Source: a virus
IMG/VR virus record: IMGVR_UViG_3300020154_000130
Location: 1-64,000 of that record
Reading direction: 5' to 3' (one strand)
DNA: 64,000 bases
Positions 1 to 8,104 of the stretch are shown here, piece after piece (the stretch's first letter is position 1; every line of letters begins with the position of its first letter). A program made the position numbers and the translations under genes. The notes under the pieces were generated by a model. That model saw nothing but the letters and a program-made list of their open reading frames with translations. It ran no database searches and was not told where the DNA came from.

Positions 1-612
1 ATGCAGGATGAGTCTATAAGACTCCCTGTTGACTTCTGTGAACACCCGCTTTATCCAAAGAAACGATTTACCAAATACGAGGCCTTCCTGGACCTTCTAT
101 TCACCAGCTATCCGACCGGTCAGCTAAGTACTGTAAGGGAGTACGCCGACCGATGGAGATGGCCGATGCCGAAGACATTCAGGTTCCTCAATGACCTAAC
201 TACGATGGAACTACTCTCTAAAAAGAGATTAACGTATTCCGTACGAAAAGCTGAAACTTGGTTTGATGAAGGTGCTAAGGACGCCTCAGAACAGGAGGCT
301 CTGGTTGGTCAGGTTATGATGGAATTTAATCGAATCATGGATCGAAGGGTTTCACTCAACGATGCCAAGAAGCGCGCAATCCGGGCAAGGATCCGCGAGG
401 GAGCACGAATGAAACCGCCTGTAGGTCTGAAGCAATTTGTAGCGGTGTTTGAGTTTAAGAAAAAGGAATGGGCCGGTTCTGAAATGGACCGCCATCTCGA
501 AATAGAAACACTCTGTGCCGCTAAACATTTCTTCAAGTACCTGGATCAGGCTCGTGACGCATTCCGAAAAGGAGATAAAACCAAACTACAAGAACCAGCT
601 TTCAAGGTATGA
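1..612 (+). CDS. Replication initiator / helicase-loader-like protein
   Basis: A 203-residue protein likely to recruit the replicative helicase encoded directly after it. The N-terminal half (about residues 20-75) has the helix pattern of a winged-helix DNA-binding domain (LSTVREYADRW, then KTFRFLNDLT). The C-terminal part (about 145-190) contains FKKKEWAG, LEIETLCA and FFKYLDQ, which fit the conserved C-terminal domain of DnaD/phage replisome-organiser proteins (Phg_2220_C-like). Its stop overlaps the helicase start by 4 nt. The ATG is the first base of the window, so the true start could lie further upstream. Role is inferred from domain pattern and operon position; no catalytic motif is present. 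Confidence 0.65.
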   Translation: MQDESIRLPVDFCEHPLYPKKRFTKYEAFLDLLFTSYPTGQLSTVREYADRWRWPMPKTFRFLNDLTTMELLSKKRLTYSVRKAETWFDEGAKDASEQEALVGQVMMEFNRIMDRRVSLNDAKKRAIRARIREGARMKPPVGLKQFVAVFEFKKKEWAGSEMDRHLEIETLCAAKHFFKYLDQARDAFRKGDKTKLQEPAFKV

Positions 613-2087
613 TAGGATCACGATCGTCATTTTCCTCTGATCAGACCCCTCCACACGACATCGATATCGAGGAGTATGTCATAGGAGCTGCACTTCTGGA
701 GAAGTCCGCTCAACAAGTCGTAGTGGAAATGCTTACCGATAGTGATTTCCATGACTCATGTCACGCTTTAATATTTAGCGCCATGCTTGATATGGCTAAA
801 GACGGACAGCCAATCAACATGAGAAGCATAGTCCACCATCTGAAGACTAAAAATTCTTTAGAAACAGCTGGGGGAGCTTTTAAAATTGCTGAGCTGACAT
901 CAAAGGTTAGTTCTGCTGCAGACCTGAGGTTCAGCTGTCTTATTTTGAAGCAATTCACGATTAAACGATCCCTTATCACAATGGGGATGCAGCTGCAGAG
1001 GAAAGGAATGTTAGACGATGTTGATTCTTTTGACTTGCTGAATGAAGCTGAAAAAACACTTCAGTCCATTACAAACAATCTACCCAAAAAGTCAGAGACA
1101 TCGATCAAGGATATCCTTACCAAGCTCACTAATGCGATCCAGGTAAGAGAAAATGCTGACTATAGTTTAACCGGCATTCCTTCAGGGTTTCCGATGATCG
1201 ACAAGCTGACTCAAGGATGGCAGCGTACGGACCTGATCATTATTGCGGCCAGACCAGGGATGGGTAAAAGTGCTTTCGTCCTTCAGTGCCTTATGAATGC
1301 GGCGGTAGACTTCAAGATACCGGTAGGGCTTTTTTCTCTCGAAATGTCCTCTGATCAGCTAGGTCAGAGGGCCGCGTCAATCGCAACAGAGATACCGTTG
1401 ACCACTATCCGGTCTAGGCCATTTGATGGGTTAGAGTGGACTAATTACGCTAACAAAATTTCCAAGCTGATGAACGCGCCCGTATTCATCGATGATACAG
1501 CGGGGCTTACCATCCTGGAGCTAAGGGCTCGCTGCCGAAGAATGGTTGCGGAACACGGAGTCCAGTTGATTGTAATTGACTACCTGCAACTCATGGCCGG
1601 GGATAAGCAATCACGGGGGAACCGGGAGCAGGAAATCAGTAATATATCGAGAGCACTGAAGGGAATTGCCAAAGAACTCAACATTCCGATTCTAGCACTA
1701 AGTCAGCTCTCCCGCGCTGTTGAAACAAGAGGAGGAGATAAAAAACCTCTTCTCGCTGATTTGCGTGAGTCAGGATCGATCGAACAGGATGCGGACATAG
1801 TTGTATTCCTATGGAGGCCTGAATACTATAGCATCGAAGCTGATTCCATTGGTGAATTCCTCCCAGGTGCAACCGAAGTGAATTTTGCAAAGCACCGTAA
1901 CGGTTCAACTGATAGAGTATTCATCCAATTCGTTCCGAAGTTCACAAAGTTCCAGCATGTAGAATGGCCGTACATCTACAATCCAAAATCAGAACCACAA
2001 CCATTGGAAAGACCGCTTCGGGTTTGGACCGAACCGGAACCCCCTCCATTGTGGACACAACCAGACAACCAAGACACACCTTTCTAA
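609..2087 (+). CDS. dnaB: Replicative DNA helicase (DnaB family)
   Basis: A 492-residue hexameric 5'-3' helicase that unwinds the phage replication fork. The N-terminal DnaB domain (about residues 15-125) begins with IEEYVIGAALLE. The RecA-like domain follows a linker: SGFPMIDKLTQGW, Walker A ARPGMGKS at about 214-221, the FSLEMSSDQL helix, Walker B with LIVIDYLQLM, and the LSQLSRAVE and SGSIEQDADIV motifs. The length matches DnaB (about 450-500). The end is proline-rich (QPLERP, EPEPPPLW) and looks unstructured. The start ATG overlaps the previous stop. No primase domain is fused to it and none was found in the window, so host DnaG or a gene outside the window must supply primers. Confidence 0.95.
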   Translation: MIGSRSSFSSDQTPPHDIDIEEYVIGAALLEKSAQQVVVEMLTDSDFHDSCHALIFSAMLDMAKDGQPINMRSIVHHLKTKNSLETAGGAFKIAELTSKVSSAADLRFSCLILKQFTIKRSLITMGMQLQRKGMLDDVDSFDLLNEAEKTLQSITNNLPKKSETSIKDILTKLTNAIQVRENADYSLTGIPSGFPMIDKLTQGWQRTDLIIIAARPGMGKSAFVLQCLMNAAVDFKIPVGLFSLEMSSDQLGQRAASIATEIPLTTIRSRPFDGLEWTNYANKISKLMNAPVFIDDTAGLTILELRARCRRMVAEHGVQLIVIDYLQLMAGDKQSRGNREQEISNISRALKGIAKELNIPILALSQLSRAVETRGGDKKPLLADLRESGSIEQDADIVVFLWRPEYYSIEADSIGEFLPGATEVNFAKHRNGSTDRVFIQFVPKFTKFQHVEWPYIYNPKSEPQPLERPLRVWTEPEPPPLWTQPDNQDTPF

Positions 2088-2097
2088 TTTTTAACCT
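2086..2097 (+). promoter_or_regulatory. Leader motif AATTTTTAACCT before a start codon (copy 1)
   Basis: The 12-mer AATTTTTAACCT ends one base before the ATG of the exonuclease gene. An identical 12-mer lies at 53250-53261, 7 nt before the ATG of another gene. Related versions precede other starts: tandem AATTTTTAA / AATTTTTAAC at 6230-6247, TTAACCTAACTC before 3250 and ATTTAACAAAAAA before a GTG at 60271. No Shine-Dalgarno sequence is visible at these starts. The motif may be a translation-initiation element, as A/T-rich leaders without Shine-Dalgarno are usual in Bacteroidota, or part of a phage promoter. Confidence 0.45.
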
Positions 2098-2098
2098 T

Positions 2099-2881
2099 AT
2101 GGAATTATCAAAACTACTTTTCCTGGACATTGAAACTGTCCGACAAACAAAGGCCTTAAGCATGCTTGATGAACGTGGCCGGGAGTTATTCAAAAAGAAG
2201 TTCCGTCACCAGATTGATGAAGAATTAAAGCTCTACGTAAGATCTGAAGATCCTGGAGCCGTAGAGCTATTCCGGGAGACTGCAGAGGAAGATGTTTATA
2301 AAACACAAGCCGCACTATCACCTGAGTTCGGAAGGATAGTATGCATCTCCTGTGCAATGATTAAGGGCGATGAACTCAAAATCAAATCCTATTACGGTGA
2401 TGATGAGAACATGATCCTTTCTGACTTCTGCACTAACGTTCTTAACGTTTACGACATCCTGTGCCTGGTTGGCCACAATGGTAAAGGCTTCGACTTTCCA
2501 TACCTCACCATCCGGATGTTGGCCAACAAGTTAACAATACCAAAAAAGCTGCAAGTAATGAACCTGAAACCGTGGGAGATGCCCTTCATGGACACTCAGC
2601 AAATATGGCAATTCGGAAACGGCAGACATTGGGCTTCACTGGATCTTGTCGCCTATACCCTTGGCCTCCCTTCTCCAAAAGATCAAATGGACGGATCACA
2701 GGTTGGAGGCTGGTACTTCGGTGAGATCAAAGATGCCATTCTCCCACCCTTCGAGGAACGCATTAAAAAGATCGCCCAGTACTGCGAAAAAGATACGGCG
2801 GTGATGGCCAATTGCTTTCTCCTTATCCATGGCTACAACGCTATTACTGAAGGTAAAATCAAATATTCTATACACTCATGA
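2099..2881 (+). CDS. PolB-type 3'-5' exonuclease (DnaQ-like fold)
   Basis: A 260-residue predicted metal-dependent 3'-5' DNA exonuclease of the stand-alone family related to the proofreading domain of family B polymerases (PF10108 type). ExoI is LLFLDIET near the N-terminus (D10, E12), ExoII is LVGHNGKGFDFPYL, and ExoIII is YCEKDTAVMA near the C-terminus, giving the usual acidic quartet. The open frame extends upstream to 1964, but that part overlaps the helicase end in another frame. The ATG at 2099 follows an AT-rich leader 11 nt after the helicase stop and begins exactly at the domain, so it was chosen. Its stop overlaps the next ATG. Likely role: proofreading or recombination during phage replication. 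Confidence 0.85.
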   Translation: MELSKLLFLDIETVRQTKALSMLDERGRELFKKKFRHQIDEELKLYVRSEDPGAVELFRETAEEDVYKTQAALSPEFGRIVCISCAMIKGDELKIKSYYGDDENMILSDFCTNVLNVYDILCLVGHNGKGFDFPYLTIRMLANKLTIPKKLQVMNLKPWEMPFMDTQQIWQFGNGRHWASLDLVAYTLGLPSPKDQMDGSQVGGWYFGEIKDAILPPFEERIKKIAQYCEKDTAVMANCFLLIHGYNAITEGKIKYSIHS

Positions 2882-3069
2882 GAAAACCACTTTATAAACT
2901 TCGCGCAAAATCTTCACAACAACAGCCAGAATTAGTCGCAGTCCTGGAAGCCGATCGCAACATTGTAAAATTCTATCCCTTCTCCCCGGAGAAGAGACGA
3001 GAGGATATCCAACAAATGTCTTTTCATGCTTTTTCAGAAAAGTATGTTTTGCATGGATTTCAAAAATAG
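2878..3069 (+). CDS. Small hypothetical protein (63 aa)
   Basis: Basic 63-residue protein, not recognised. The start overlaps the exonuclease stop as ATGA, the coupling used throughout this phage, which is the main support for it being real. No transmembrane segment or metal-binding motif is visible. Its 3' end overlaps the next gene by 17 nt. Confidence 0.55.
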   Translation: MRKPLYKLRAKSSQQQPELVAVLEADRNIVKFYPFSPEKRREDIQQMSFHAFSEKYVLHGFQK

Positions 3070-3238
3070 GGATGAAAAAAAACGCGCTAAGCTGGAAGCA
3101 TTTTACGGCCACATCCAGCTGACTGAACAGGAGGAAAAGGATGCCCTCCTGGAAATGAAGATTCAAAAGTACTTCCACGAAAAAAGCAAACCCTATTGGG
3201 ATGAGCTGGAAGGCAATAAAAAGGGAACAACAACTTAA
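3053..3238 (+). CDS. Small charged hypothetical protein
   Basis: A 61-residue lysine/glutamate-rich helical protein if started at 3053 (MDFKNRDEKKRAKLE). The frame is open from 3026, but that start would overlap the previous gene more deeply and add a segment of different character. Function not recognised. It lies in the replication operon between the exonuclease and the gene at 3250. Confidence 0.5.
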   Translation: MDFKNRDEKKRAKLEAFYGHIQLTEQEEKDALLEMKIQKYFHEKSKPYWDELEGNKKGTTT

Positions 3239-3249
3239 CCTAACTCAAA

Positions 3250-3675
3250 ATGACACATGAAGAATATTTCGCGAAAAGGGATCAGCGAAATCATTGGCGC
3301 TACATGTATAGCCTCACTGAAGATTTTGAAACAGCACGGGATCTATTCAATGAATTCCAGGCACTATCACTAGAGTGCATCGCTCATGAACAGGAGTATC
3401 CTGACATCAAAGAACATTACAGGTTTAAAGCTCCACCCTGGCCAATGGCCACGGACTGTTGCAAGTCAATGTTCTATACTCACTTCGTTGGAGAAAACGA
3501 ATCAGTGCGAAGATCTATATGCTGTAAGTGTGACAACATGACAACACTGCATTACCTCACCGTTGAGGAGTACAATGCCAATTTAGGTACCAGGAGAACA
3601 AAGGAGGAGTTTGAAGAATTGTGGTTAGAAGGCACCGGTCCTTATGTAGCGGAACGTCTAATCACAGCGAAATGA
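3250..3675 (+). CDS. Hypothetical protein with Cys-rich segment
   Basis: 141-residue protein of unknown function. It has a mainly helical N-terminal half and a central cysteine cluster (TDCCKSMF, then SICCKCDN), which could bind zinc although the spacing fits no zinc-ribbon family I recognise. The leader TTAACCTAACTC precedes the ATG and resembles the recurring AATTTTTAACCT leader. The stop overlaps the next start as ATGA. Confidence 0.6.
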   Translation: MTHEEYFAKRDQRNHWRYMYSLTEDFETARDLFNEFQALSLECIAHEQEYPDIKEHYRFKAPPWPMATDCCKSMFYTHFVGENESVRRSICCKCDNMTTLHYLTVEEYNANLGTRRTKEEFEELWLEGTGPYVAERLITAK

Positions 3676-4004
3676 TCCACCTGACATGTGATGAATTTGT
3701 TGCGAAATACGGTACGGATAACACCGTCTTTCTTGAAATCAACAGCCCGACACCGGTTGATATCGTGGAGATGCTTTTTAAAGAACCAGATACACTCCTG
3801 GAGTTCACTGATTACTTCACACTTCTGGATCCGCACTCTGATGATCGGCACTATTGCTCTTATGATGTCGGGTACATATTCCAGAAAGGGATGATCACTA
3901 AGCATCTGGTAAGGGTAACATTCTATCAATCCCGCGATGAGATGGAGTTGTACCAATCCATCGGAAGAACGAAAGACTTAACTCCTCACCCAATCCATAA
4001 TTAG
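3672..4004 (+). CDS. Hypothetical protein
   Basis: A 110-residue acidic protein started at the ATG that overlaps the previous stop (ATGA). The frame is open from 3621, but those codons lie inside the preceding gene. It contains no recognisable domain. The segment EMLFKEPDTLLEFTDYFTLL looks like a folded alpha/beta protein. Tight packing in the early operon supports it as a real gene. Confidence 0.55.
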   Translation: MIHLTCDEFVAKYGTDNTVFLEINSPTPVDIVEMLFKEPDTLLEFTDYFTLLDPHSDDRHYCSYDVGYIFQKGMITKHLVRVTFYQSRDEMELYQSIGRTKDLTPHPIHN

Positions 4005-4005
4005 C

Positions 4006-4347
4006 ATGCTCGGTAGCAGAAAATATGAAACCCAGGCCACGGTCTATAAAGAAATCGGTGGGCCAAACTGGAAAACAAAAGTGACACATGAGAATGCGCT
4101 CATTCTTATCGAAAAGCTGAAGAAAACAGGAATGCAGGATAAACACGGCAATCCGTTGGATCACATGGTTATCGATAAGATTAAACGATTGAAAGAGTTC
4201 CACTCCTACGTAACAGCCGCGCTTGAAAATGGTCACAAGGTGCACTGTGGAACGTGCGGTGGGTTCTTGTACGAAGAAGCAAACACACTGCTCACGCTGG
4301 CTGAATACGAAGGTCGCAAATGTCCCCATCCAAGTAAATGCAAGTAA
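4006..4347 (+). CDS. Hypothetical protein with C-terminal zinc-ribbon-like end
   Basis: 113-residue protein. The first 80 residues are helical and charged (HENALILIEKLKKTG, VIDKIKRLKEF). The last 35 contain HCGTCGGFLYEE and end in RKCPHPSKCK, so cysteines C-x2-C ... C-x5-C could coordinate zinc. The next gene begins inside its last codons and also encodes a zinc ribbon. Exact function unknown. Confidence 0.55.
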   Translation: MLGSRKYETQATVYKEIGGPNWKTKVTHENALILIEKLKKTGMQDKHGNPLDHMVIDKIKRLKEFHSYVTAALENGHKVHCGTCGGFLYEEANTLLTLAEYEGRKCPHPSKCK

Positions 4348-4532
4348 TAATACCAAAATACTGGACATGTCCCAGTTGTAAGAAAACCCACGTGGTCGTC
4401 AAGGATCAGCCCGTAATGTGTAGTGGTCCTGGCCATGATACTTACATCAGTTATGCTTACTGGACTTACAGGGTTCAGGGCAAGGAAGAAAAGGAGACTC
4501 CAAAACCGAATACTCAAACACAATTATTCTGA
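4338..4532 (+). CDS. Small zinc-ribbon protein
   Basis: 64-residue protein with a clear C-x2-C pair (WTCPSCKKTH) and a second possible ligand pair around VMCSGPGH, suggesting one zinc ribbon. It overlaps the previous gene by 10 nt. Small treble-clef or ribbon proteins are common in phage early regions, where they bind nucleic acid or host proteins. No specific role can be assigned. Confidence 0.55.
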   Translation: MQVIIPKYWTCPSCKKTHVVVKDQPVMCSGPGHDTYISYAYWTYRVQGKEEKETPKPNTQTQLF

Positions 4533-4544
4533 GGATTATGATTA

Positions 4545-4976
4545 ATGATAACCTGCAAGAAATGCAAAAGACATGTTCCCATTGAAAATAAAGATACCGG
4601 CCTGTGCGCTTCATGTAACGGTGAAAGCCGCGATCAGTCAGAATTGTATCCGCAGATCAAAAAGGAATTCATCCGTATGGCCATCAAAGCAGGTGCTACA
4701 TGCCCGCGCTGTGGTAAAGAGGTTGATTCAACTTTTGATATCCATCACAAAGCCGGAAGGATCGGTTATGCTGACCAGTGGGCTCGTGATCTTGATATCC
4801 CGCTGCTTCTGGATGTGCGCTTCTTTCTCCCTGTTGATCGGGAATGTCATAACTGGATTGAGCTGCATCCTATCGTGGCTAAAAAAAGAGGTTGGTCATA
4901 TGGAAGACTCGCAATACTTAAAAGTCCTCTGTCTGATGAAGAGCATGACCGGATCAAAAAAGCATTGGGTAAATAA
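4545..4976 (+). CDS. HNH-like nuclease / zinc protein
   Basis: 143-residue protein with two metal-binding parts. Residues 1-30 hold C-x2-C and C-x2-C (ITCKKCKRH, LCASCNGES). From about residue 50 an HNH-like core runs CPRCGKEVDS, FDIHHKAGR, then VDRECHNWIELHP. In HNH families the first HH pair supplies the catalytic and metal-binding histidines, and the Cys pairs form a structural zinc site. It may be a nicking or Holliday-junction type nuclease, but the C-terminal ligands are not canonical and a purely structural zinc protein is possible. Confidence 0.6.
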   Translation: MITCKKCKRHVPIENKDTGLCASCNGESRDQSELYPQIKKEFIRMAIKAGATCPRCGKEVDSTFDIHHKAGRIGYADQWARDLDIPLLLDVRFFLPVDRECHNWIELHPIVAKKRGWSYGRLAILKSPLSDEEHDRIKKALGK

Positions 4977-5251
4977 TGGGGCCACAGAAAATGCCTGAAG
5001 AAAAAGACGATTTAAAAAACAAGAATGAATACATCATCGAAATCAAAGTTTACGAACCTATCCTCGGATATGAGTTACCAGTTTTCCTTCCGCAGGAATT
5101 ATTTCGACACTCCCGGGAGGGCTCCGTAGTCCCTCCTGGATATCACAAACTTCGAATCATTGAAACAAGGGCGGTGGTCGAAGGTGTGATGGAAATGCTC
5201 AACTCCGTCAGAGCAATGAAAGTTATCGGATTACATCAAGTATCATTTTAA
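4976..5251 (+). CDS. Hypothetical protein
   Basis: 91-residue protein, not recognised. Its ATG shares a base with the preceding stop (taATG). A second ATG at 4991 (MPEEKDDL) is equally plausible. It contains beta-rich segments such as EYIIEIKVYEP and FRHSREGSVVPPGYHKLRIIE. Confidence 0.5.
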   Translation: MGPQKMPEEKDDLKNKNEYIIEIKVYEPILGYELPVFLPQELFRHSREGSVVPPGYHKLRIIETRAVVEGVMEMLNSVRAMKVIGLHQVSF

Positions 5252-5259
5252 TAAACACA

Positions 5260-5616
5260 ATGGAAACAACAAGAATCGCAACAATCGCAACAATCGCAAA
5301 AGTATGTCACCAAGCCAATAAAGCTTTTTGTGAAGCCAATGGTGATTTCTCTCAGAGAGACTGGGATGAAGCCGAAGCATGGCAACGTGAATCTGCAATT
5401 AAGGGTGTAGACTACCGTTTAAAAAATCCGGAAGGACCTCCTTCAGCACAGCATGACGCGTGGATGAAGGATAAAATCGAAAACGGATGGATCTACGGTC
5501 CTGAAAAAAATACAGTGACGAAAGAGCATCCGTGCATTGTTCCCTATGAACAACTGCCGGAATTCCAGCGCAAGAAAGATCATCTCTTCCAGGGTATAGT
5601 AGATGCCCTGAAATAA
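5260..5616 (+). CDS. RyR-domain protein
   Basis: 118-residue protein with a ryanodine-receptor (RyR, PF02026) module in its C-terminal part: HPCIVPYEQLPEFQRKKD then LFQGIVDAL at about residues 88-117 match the family's hallmark PxxPYxxLxxxxKxKD helix. Stand-alone RyR domains occur in bacteria and phages, some near nucleotide-metabolism genes, but their molecular role is poorly known. The N-terminus has a short low-complexity run (IATIATIA), and residues 20-50 (FSQRDWDEAEAWQRESAIKG) fit the domain's first helices. Confidence 0.8.
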   Translation: METTRIATIATIAKVCHQANKAFCEANGDFSQRDWDEAEAWQRESAIKGVDYRLKNPEGPPSAQHDAWMKDKIENGWIYGPEKNTVTKEHPCIVPYEQLPEFQRKKDHLFQGIVDALK

Positions 5617-5661
5617 ATCAGTTACTCCATTAATAATTTTTTAGTCACTAAACCCCCAACC

Positions 5662-6231
5662 ATGAAACAACAGGGAACAACATGGATTAATGCTGAAGGG
5701 CAGCAAGTCCCTTCCAAGTATGTGCAGCCTTATGAGAAGATTGCAGAAAAAATCGGTCAGACATTAGCCGCAGAAGCGGAACGCCTGGAAAAGGCACTGT
5801 TTGAAGCAAAGAGGTCTTTCCTTAAAGCGGCCGATGAAATGTATGCCCGGCACAAAGCCAAAAACAACGACCAGGATGTAAACAGTTTTGTATTCTACAC
5901 TTTCGATAAAGGGTATAAAATCGAAGTCGATCGCAAAGCCAAATCAGTTCGCATTTACAGAGCAAACAAGCCGAATCCGAAAGTAAAGGATTATACCATT
6001 GTCATTCTCGAATTCTCATCCATAGGCATCGACACGGCTCCTGAAGTTGAAGAGGCAACCGTTGCTCCTCCAAAGGAAAGAAAACCATTACCTGAAGTGT
6101 TTGATAACTCAGACGTTGATCAGGAGTTAATGATGCTAACAGAACAGCAACATGCAATGGCCGAAGAAAACCAGAGTGAAATTGTAGGTGGCGGTCCTGA
6201 TGGCCCGACTGATGATAAAGAAGAATACTAA
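5662..6231 (+). CDS. DUF3164-like protein
   Basis: 189-residue protein. The N-terminus (TTWINAEGQQVPSKYVQPY, about 7-25) followed by a long helix resembles the start of DUF3164 proteins, found beside recombination or replication genes in Mu-like and other phages. The usual C-terminal half of that family is not obvious. The last 60 residues are acidic and look disordered (DNSDVDQE, GGGPDGPTDDKEE). It lies directly before the SSB-like gene, so a single-strand DNA or recombination role is plausible but inferred. Confidence 0.55.
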   Translation: MKQQGTTWINAEGQQVPSKYVQPYEKIAEKIGQTLAAEAERLEKALFEAKRSFLKAADEMYARHKAKNNDQDVNSFVFYTFDKGYKIEVDRKAKSVRIYRANKPNPKVKDYTIVILEFSSIGIDTAPEVEEATVAPPKERKPLPEVFDNSDVDQELMMLTEQQHAMAEENQSEIVGGGPDGPTDDKEEY

Positions 6232-6257
6232 TTTTTAAATTTTTAACGCAAAAGCAA

Positions 6258-7004
6258 ATGATAGGTTCAAGAAGACCAAAAAGGAAACGTTTCTACGTTG
6301 GAATAAAAGCGTCCGACGAACAAAAGCAACCAGATCCACACTTCGTGATTGAAACACGAAATGATAAAGGTGAGATAGTCACCTTGCCCCGCCTGGAACA
6401 TCAGGAGATTTCTGGTAGAGTAATTAAGCTCAGCAACGGTGAGTATATGTGGGAAGGTGTTAAGCAAAGAACAATACAGATCGTGCTCGTTGATCAGGAT
6501 GAAGAAATGAAGCTTGAATTTAATCTTGATTCTAACATGGGCAGAAACATCGTGAACCGATTATTGAGCACGACTGATTATGGTGCGTTGCTTTATATCA
6601 GGCTGTATATGGGGAAACCAAATGACCAGGGTAAAAAGTATCCTCAGGTGTTTGTTGGTAAATCCCCAAATGACCAGGCAGACCCGGACAGCATCGAATG
6701 GAAATATGCCTACAAAGGAGAATTGGATAAATACGTCACTACGTTCTATAATCCTAAGCTTCAGAAAGACGAAAGGGATTGCTCAAAGCTCAACGCGTTT
6801 CTCCTGGAGGAATGGATCAAGCATTGTAAGGTCGCAAACTCGGAATTCAAATTAACGTCTCCGGATGAAACCGCGGATGATGATACTGCGGACACGATCA
6901 AAGTTGCTACGGAACCGCAGACTTCATCTTACTCAAATCGGGATGATGGTCCTCCGCCGGGGTTCACGCCCCCTCCACCAAACGACGACGATCTACCATT
7001 TTAA
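6258..7004 (+). CDS. Single-stranded-DNA-binding protein (SSB-like)
   Basis: 248-residue protein. The strongest sign is the C-terminus: a proline-rich linker (DDGPPPGFTPPPPN) leading to DDDLPF, the acidic tip that bacterial and phage SSBs use to recruit partner enzymes. The body (about 40-170) is beta-rich, as expected for an OB fold, though its sequence is not close to bacterial SSB. It would coat single strands at the phage fork made by the helicase upstream. Two copies of the AATTTTTAA leader motif precede the ATG with no Shine-Dalgarno sequence. This start is the first in frame after the previous stop. Confidence 0.75.
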   Translation: MIGSRRPKRKRFYVGIKASDEQKQPDPHFVIETRNDKGEIVTLPRLEHQEISGRVIKLSNGEYMWEGVKQRTIQIVLVDQDEEMKLEFNLDSNMGRNIVNRLLSTTDYGALLYIRLYMGKPNDQGKKYPQVFVGKSPNDQADPDSIEWKYAYKGELDKYVTTFYNPKLQKDERDCSKLNAFLLEEWIKHCKVANSEFKLTSPDETADDDTADTIKVATEPQTSSYSNRDDGPPPGFTPPPPNDDDLPF

Positions 7005-7010
7005 TTTATT

Positions 7011-7283
7011 ATGGATAGACCAGCCTGGACAATTCATAATAACACCAAAGGGAACAAACTGGCAACTGGTTATAATTGCCAGTTTGTTTTCACGCGTGAA
7101 TGCGAAGAAAGTCTTATCTCCTCATTAATGAATTTCCTTGAAGTAGAAATTCTGAGTGGAGAACGGTACGAAGAGGGCGATATGATAATCTACAACATCA
7201 ACCTCTCGGAGCAGAAACGGAGAGCACTAACCTTAGCCTTTAACCAGGTCGTCCTAAAGATGGACCCTAACAATCTGAACTAA
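7011..7283 (+). CDS. Hypothetical protein
   Basis: 90-residue protein with no recognised domain. It has a beta-rich N-terminus (YNCQFVFTRECEES) and helical C-terminus (SEQKRRALTLAFNQVVLKM). The spacing to the SSB-like gene is 6 nt and its stop overlaps the next ATG, so it is embedded in the same operon. Confidence 0.55.
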   Translation: MDRPAWTIHNNTKGNKLATGYNCQFVFTRECEESLISSLMNFLEVEILSGERYEEGDMIIYNINLSEQKRRALTLAFNQVVLKMDPNNLN

Positions 7284-8104
7284 TGAACAAATACAATCAC
7301 GCAGAAGCTTTCTGCCATATGCTATATCGTAGCGAAACCTCGAAAACAGAAATTTGGATATGGAACAGTCGGGATGGCGTAACTCCATTTTGTCTTCCGA
7401 TCGATGGAGAAATGTTCCAGCACGTTAATTTTGGTAAGGACAAACAAAATCCTGACTATAAACCGAAACCAGGAGATTACATTTTCAGGACGGTAACCCG
7501 TGAGGATCTTGTTGAGTCATTAACAAAGAAGATTGAGTGGATGAAACAGCAGGTTAAAATAAATCCTCATGATTGGGTTGAAAAAAATGTTCTTGCACGT
7601 CCTGAGGCCTGGATGGAAGATGAGATAAAAGAGCAGATCGAACGCGGGGAACCAACACTGGATAGAATTTTACCAAAGCCAATCACGATCGCAATTGATT
7701 TTGATGGCACCTGTGTAACGCATGAATTCCCTGCCGTTGGAGGCGAGATCGGTGCTGCACCTGTTTTGAAAAAATTAGTTGAAGCTGGCCATCGATTAGT
7801 TCTCTTCACAATGAGAAGTAACTGCGAAGGGAACACCGGTGCTTCTGAAGAATTTCAGGAGGTTATTAATGGTGCCTTCCTGGACGATGCCGTGTCATGG
7901 TTTAAAAAACATGATATCCCGTTATTTGGAATTCAAACAAACCCTGAACAAATCTCCTGGACAACAAGCCCTAAAGCGTACGCACAACTATACATTGATG
8001 ATGCTGCGCTGGGATGTCCCTTGAATTATCCACCAAAGGGAAGACCTCATGTAGATTGGTTCAATGTCGAACTAATGTTAAGGAGACAGGGCATTATTGA
8101 GTAA
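7283..8104 (+). CDS. HAD-family phosphatase with unknown N-terminal domain
   Basis: 273-residue two-part protein. The C-terminal half is a HAD hydrolase: motif I AIDFDGTC with D139 and D141 as nucleophile and acid/base, motif II LFTMRSN, a lysine in KAYAQLYIDD followed by the motif III/IV aspartates. HAD enzymes hydrolyse phosphate esters; phage members include nucleotide and polynucleotide-end phosphatases, but the substrate cannot be read here. The first 130 residues (FCHMLYRSETSKTEIWIW, KPGDYIFRTVTREDLVESL) match nothing I know and could bind the substrate. It is the last gene of the rightward block and overlaps the opposing gene's 3' end by 27 nt. Confidence 0.75.
   Translation: MNKYNHAEAFCHMLYRSETSKTEIWIWNSRDGVTPFCLPIDGEMFQHVNFGKDKQNPDYKPKPGDYIFRTVTREDLVESLTKKIEWMKQQVKINPHDWVEKNVLARPEAWMEDEIKEQIERGEPTLDRILPKPITIAIDFDGTCVTHEFPAVGGEIGAAPVLKKLVEAGHRLVLFTMRSNCEGNTGASEEFQEVINGAFLDDAVSWFKKHDIPLFGIQTNPEQISWTTSPKAYAQLYIDDAALGCPLNYPPKGRPHVDWFNVELMLRRQGIIE

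Noticed and set aside
4573-4998. 141-codon + frame overlapping the HNH-like gene
   Set aside because: The other frame has conserved Cys/His motifs and proper coupling to both neighbours; this frame has none.
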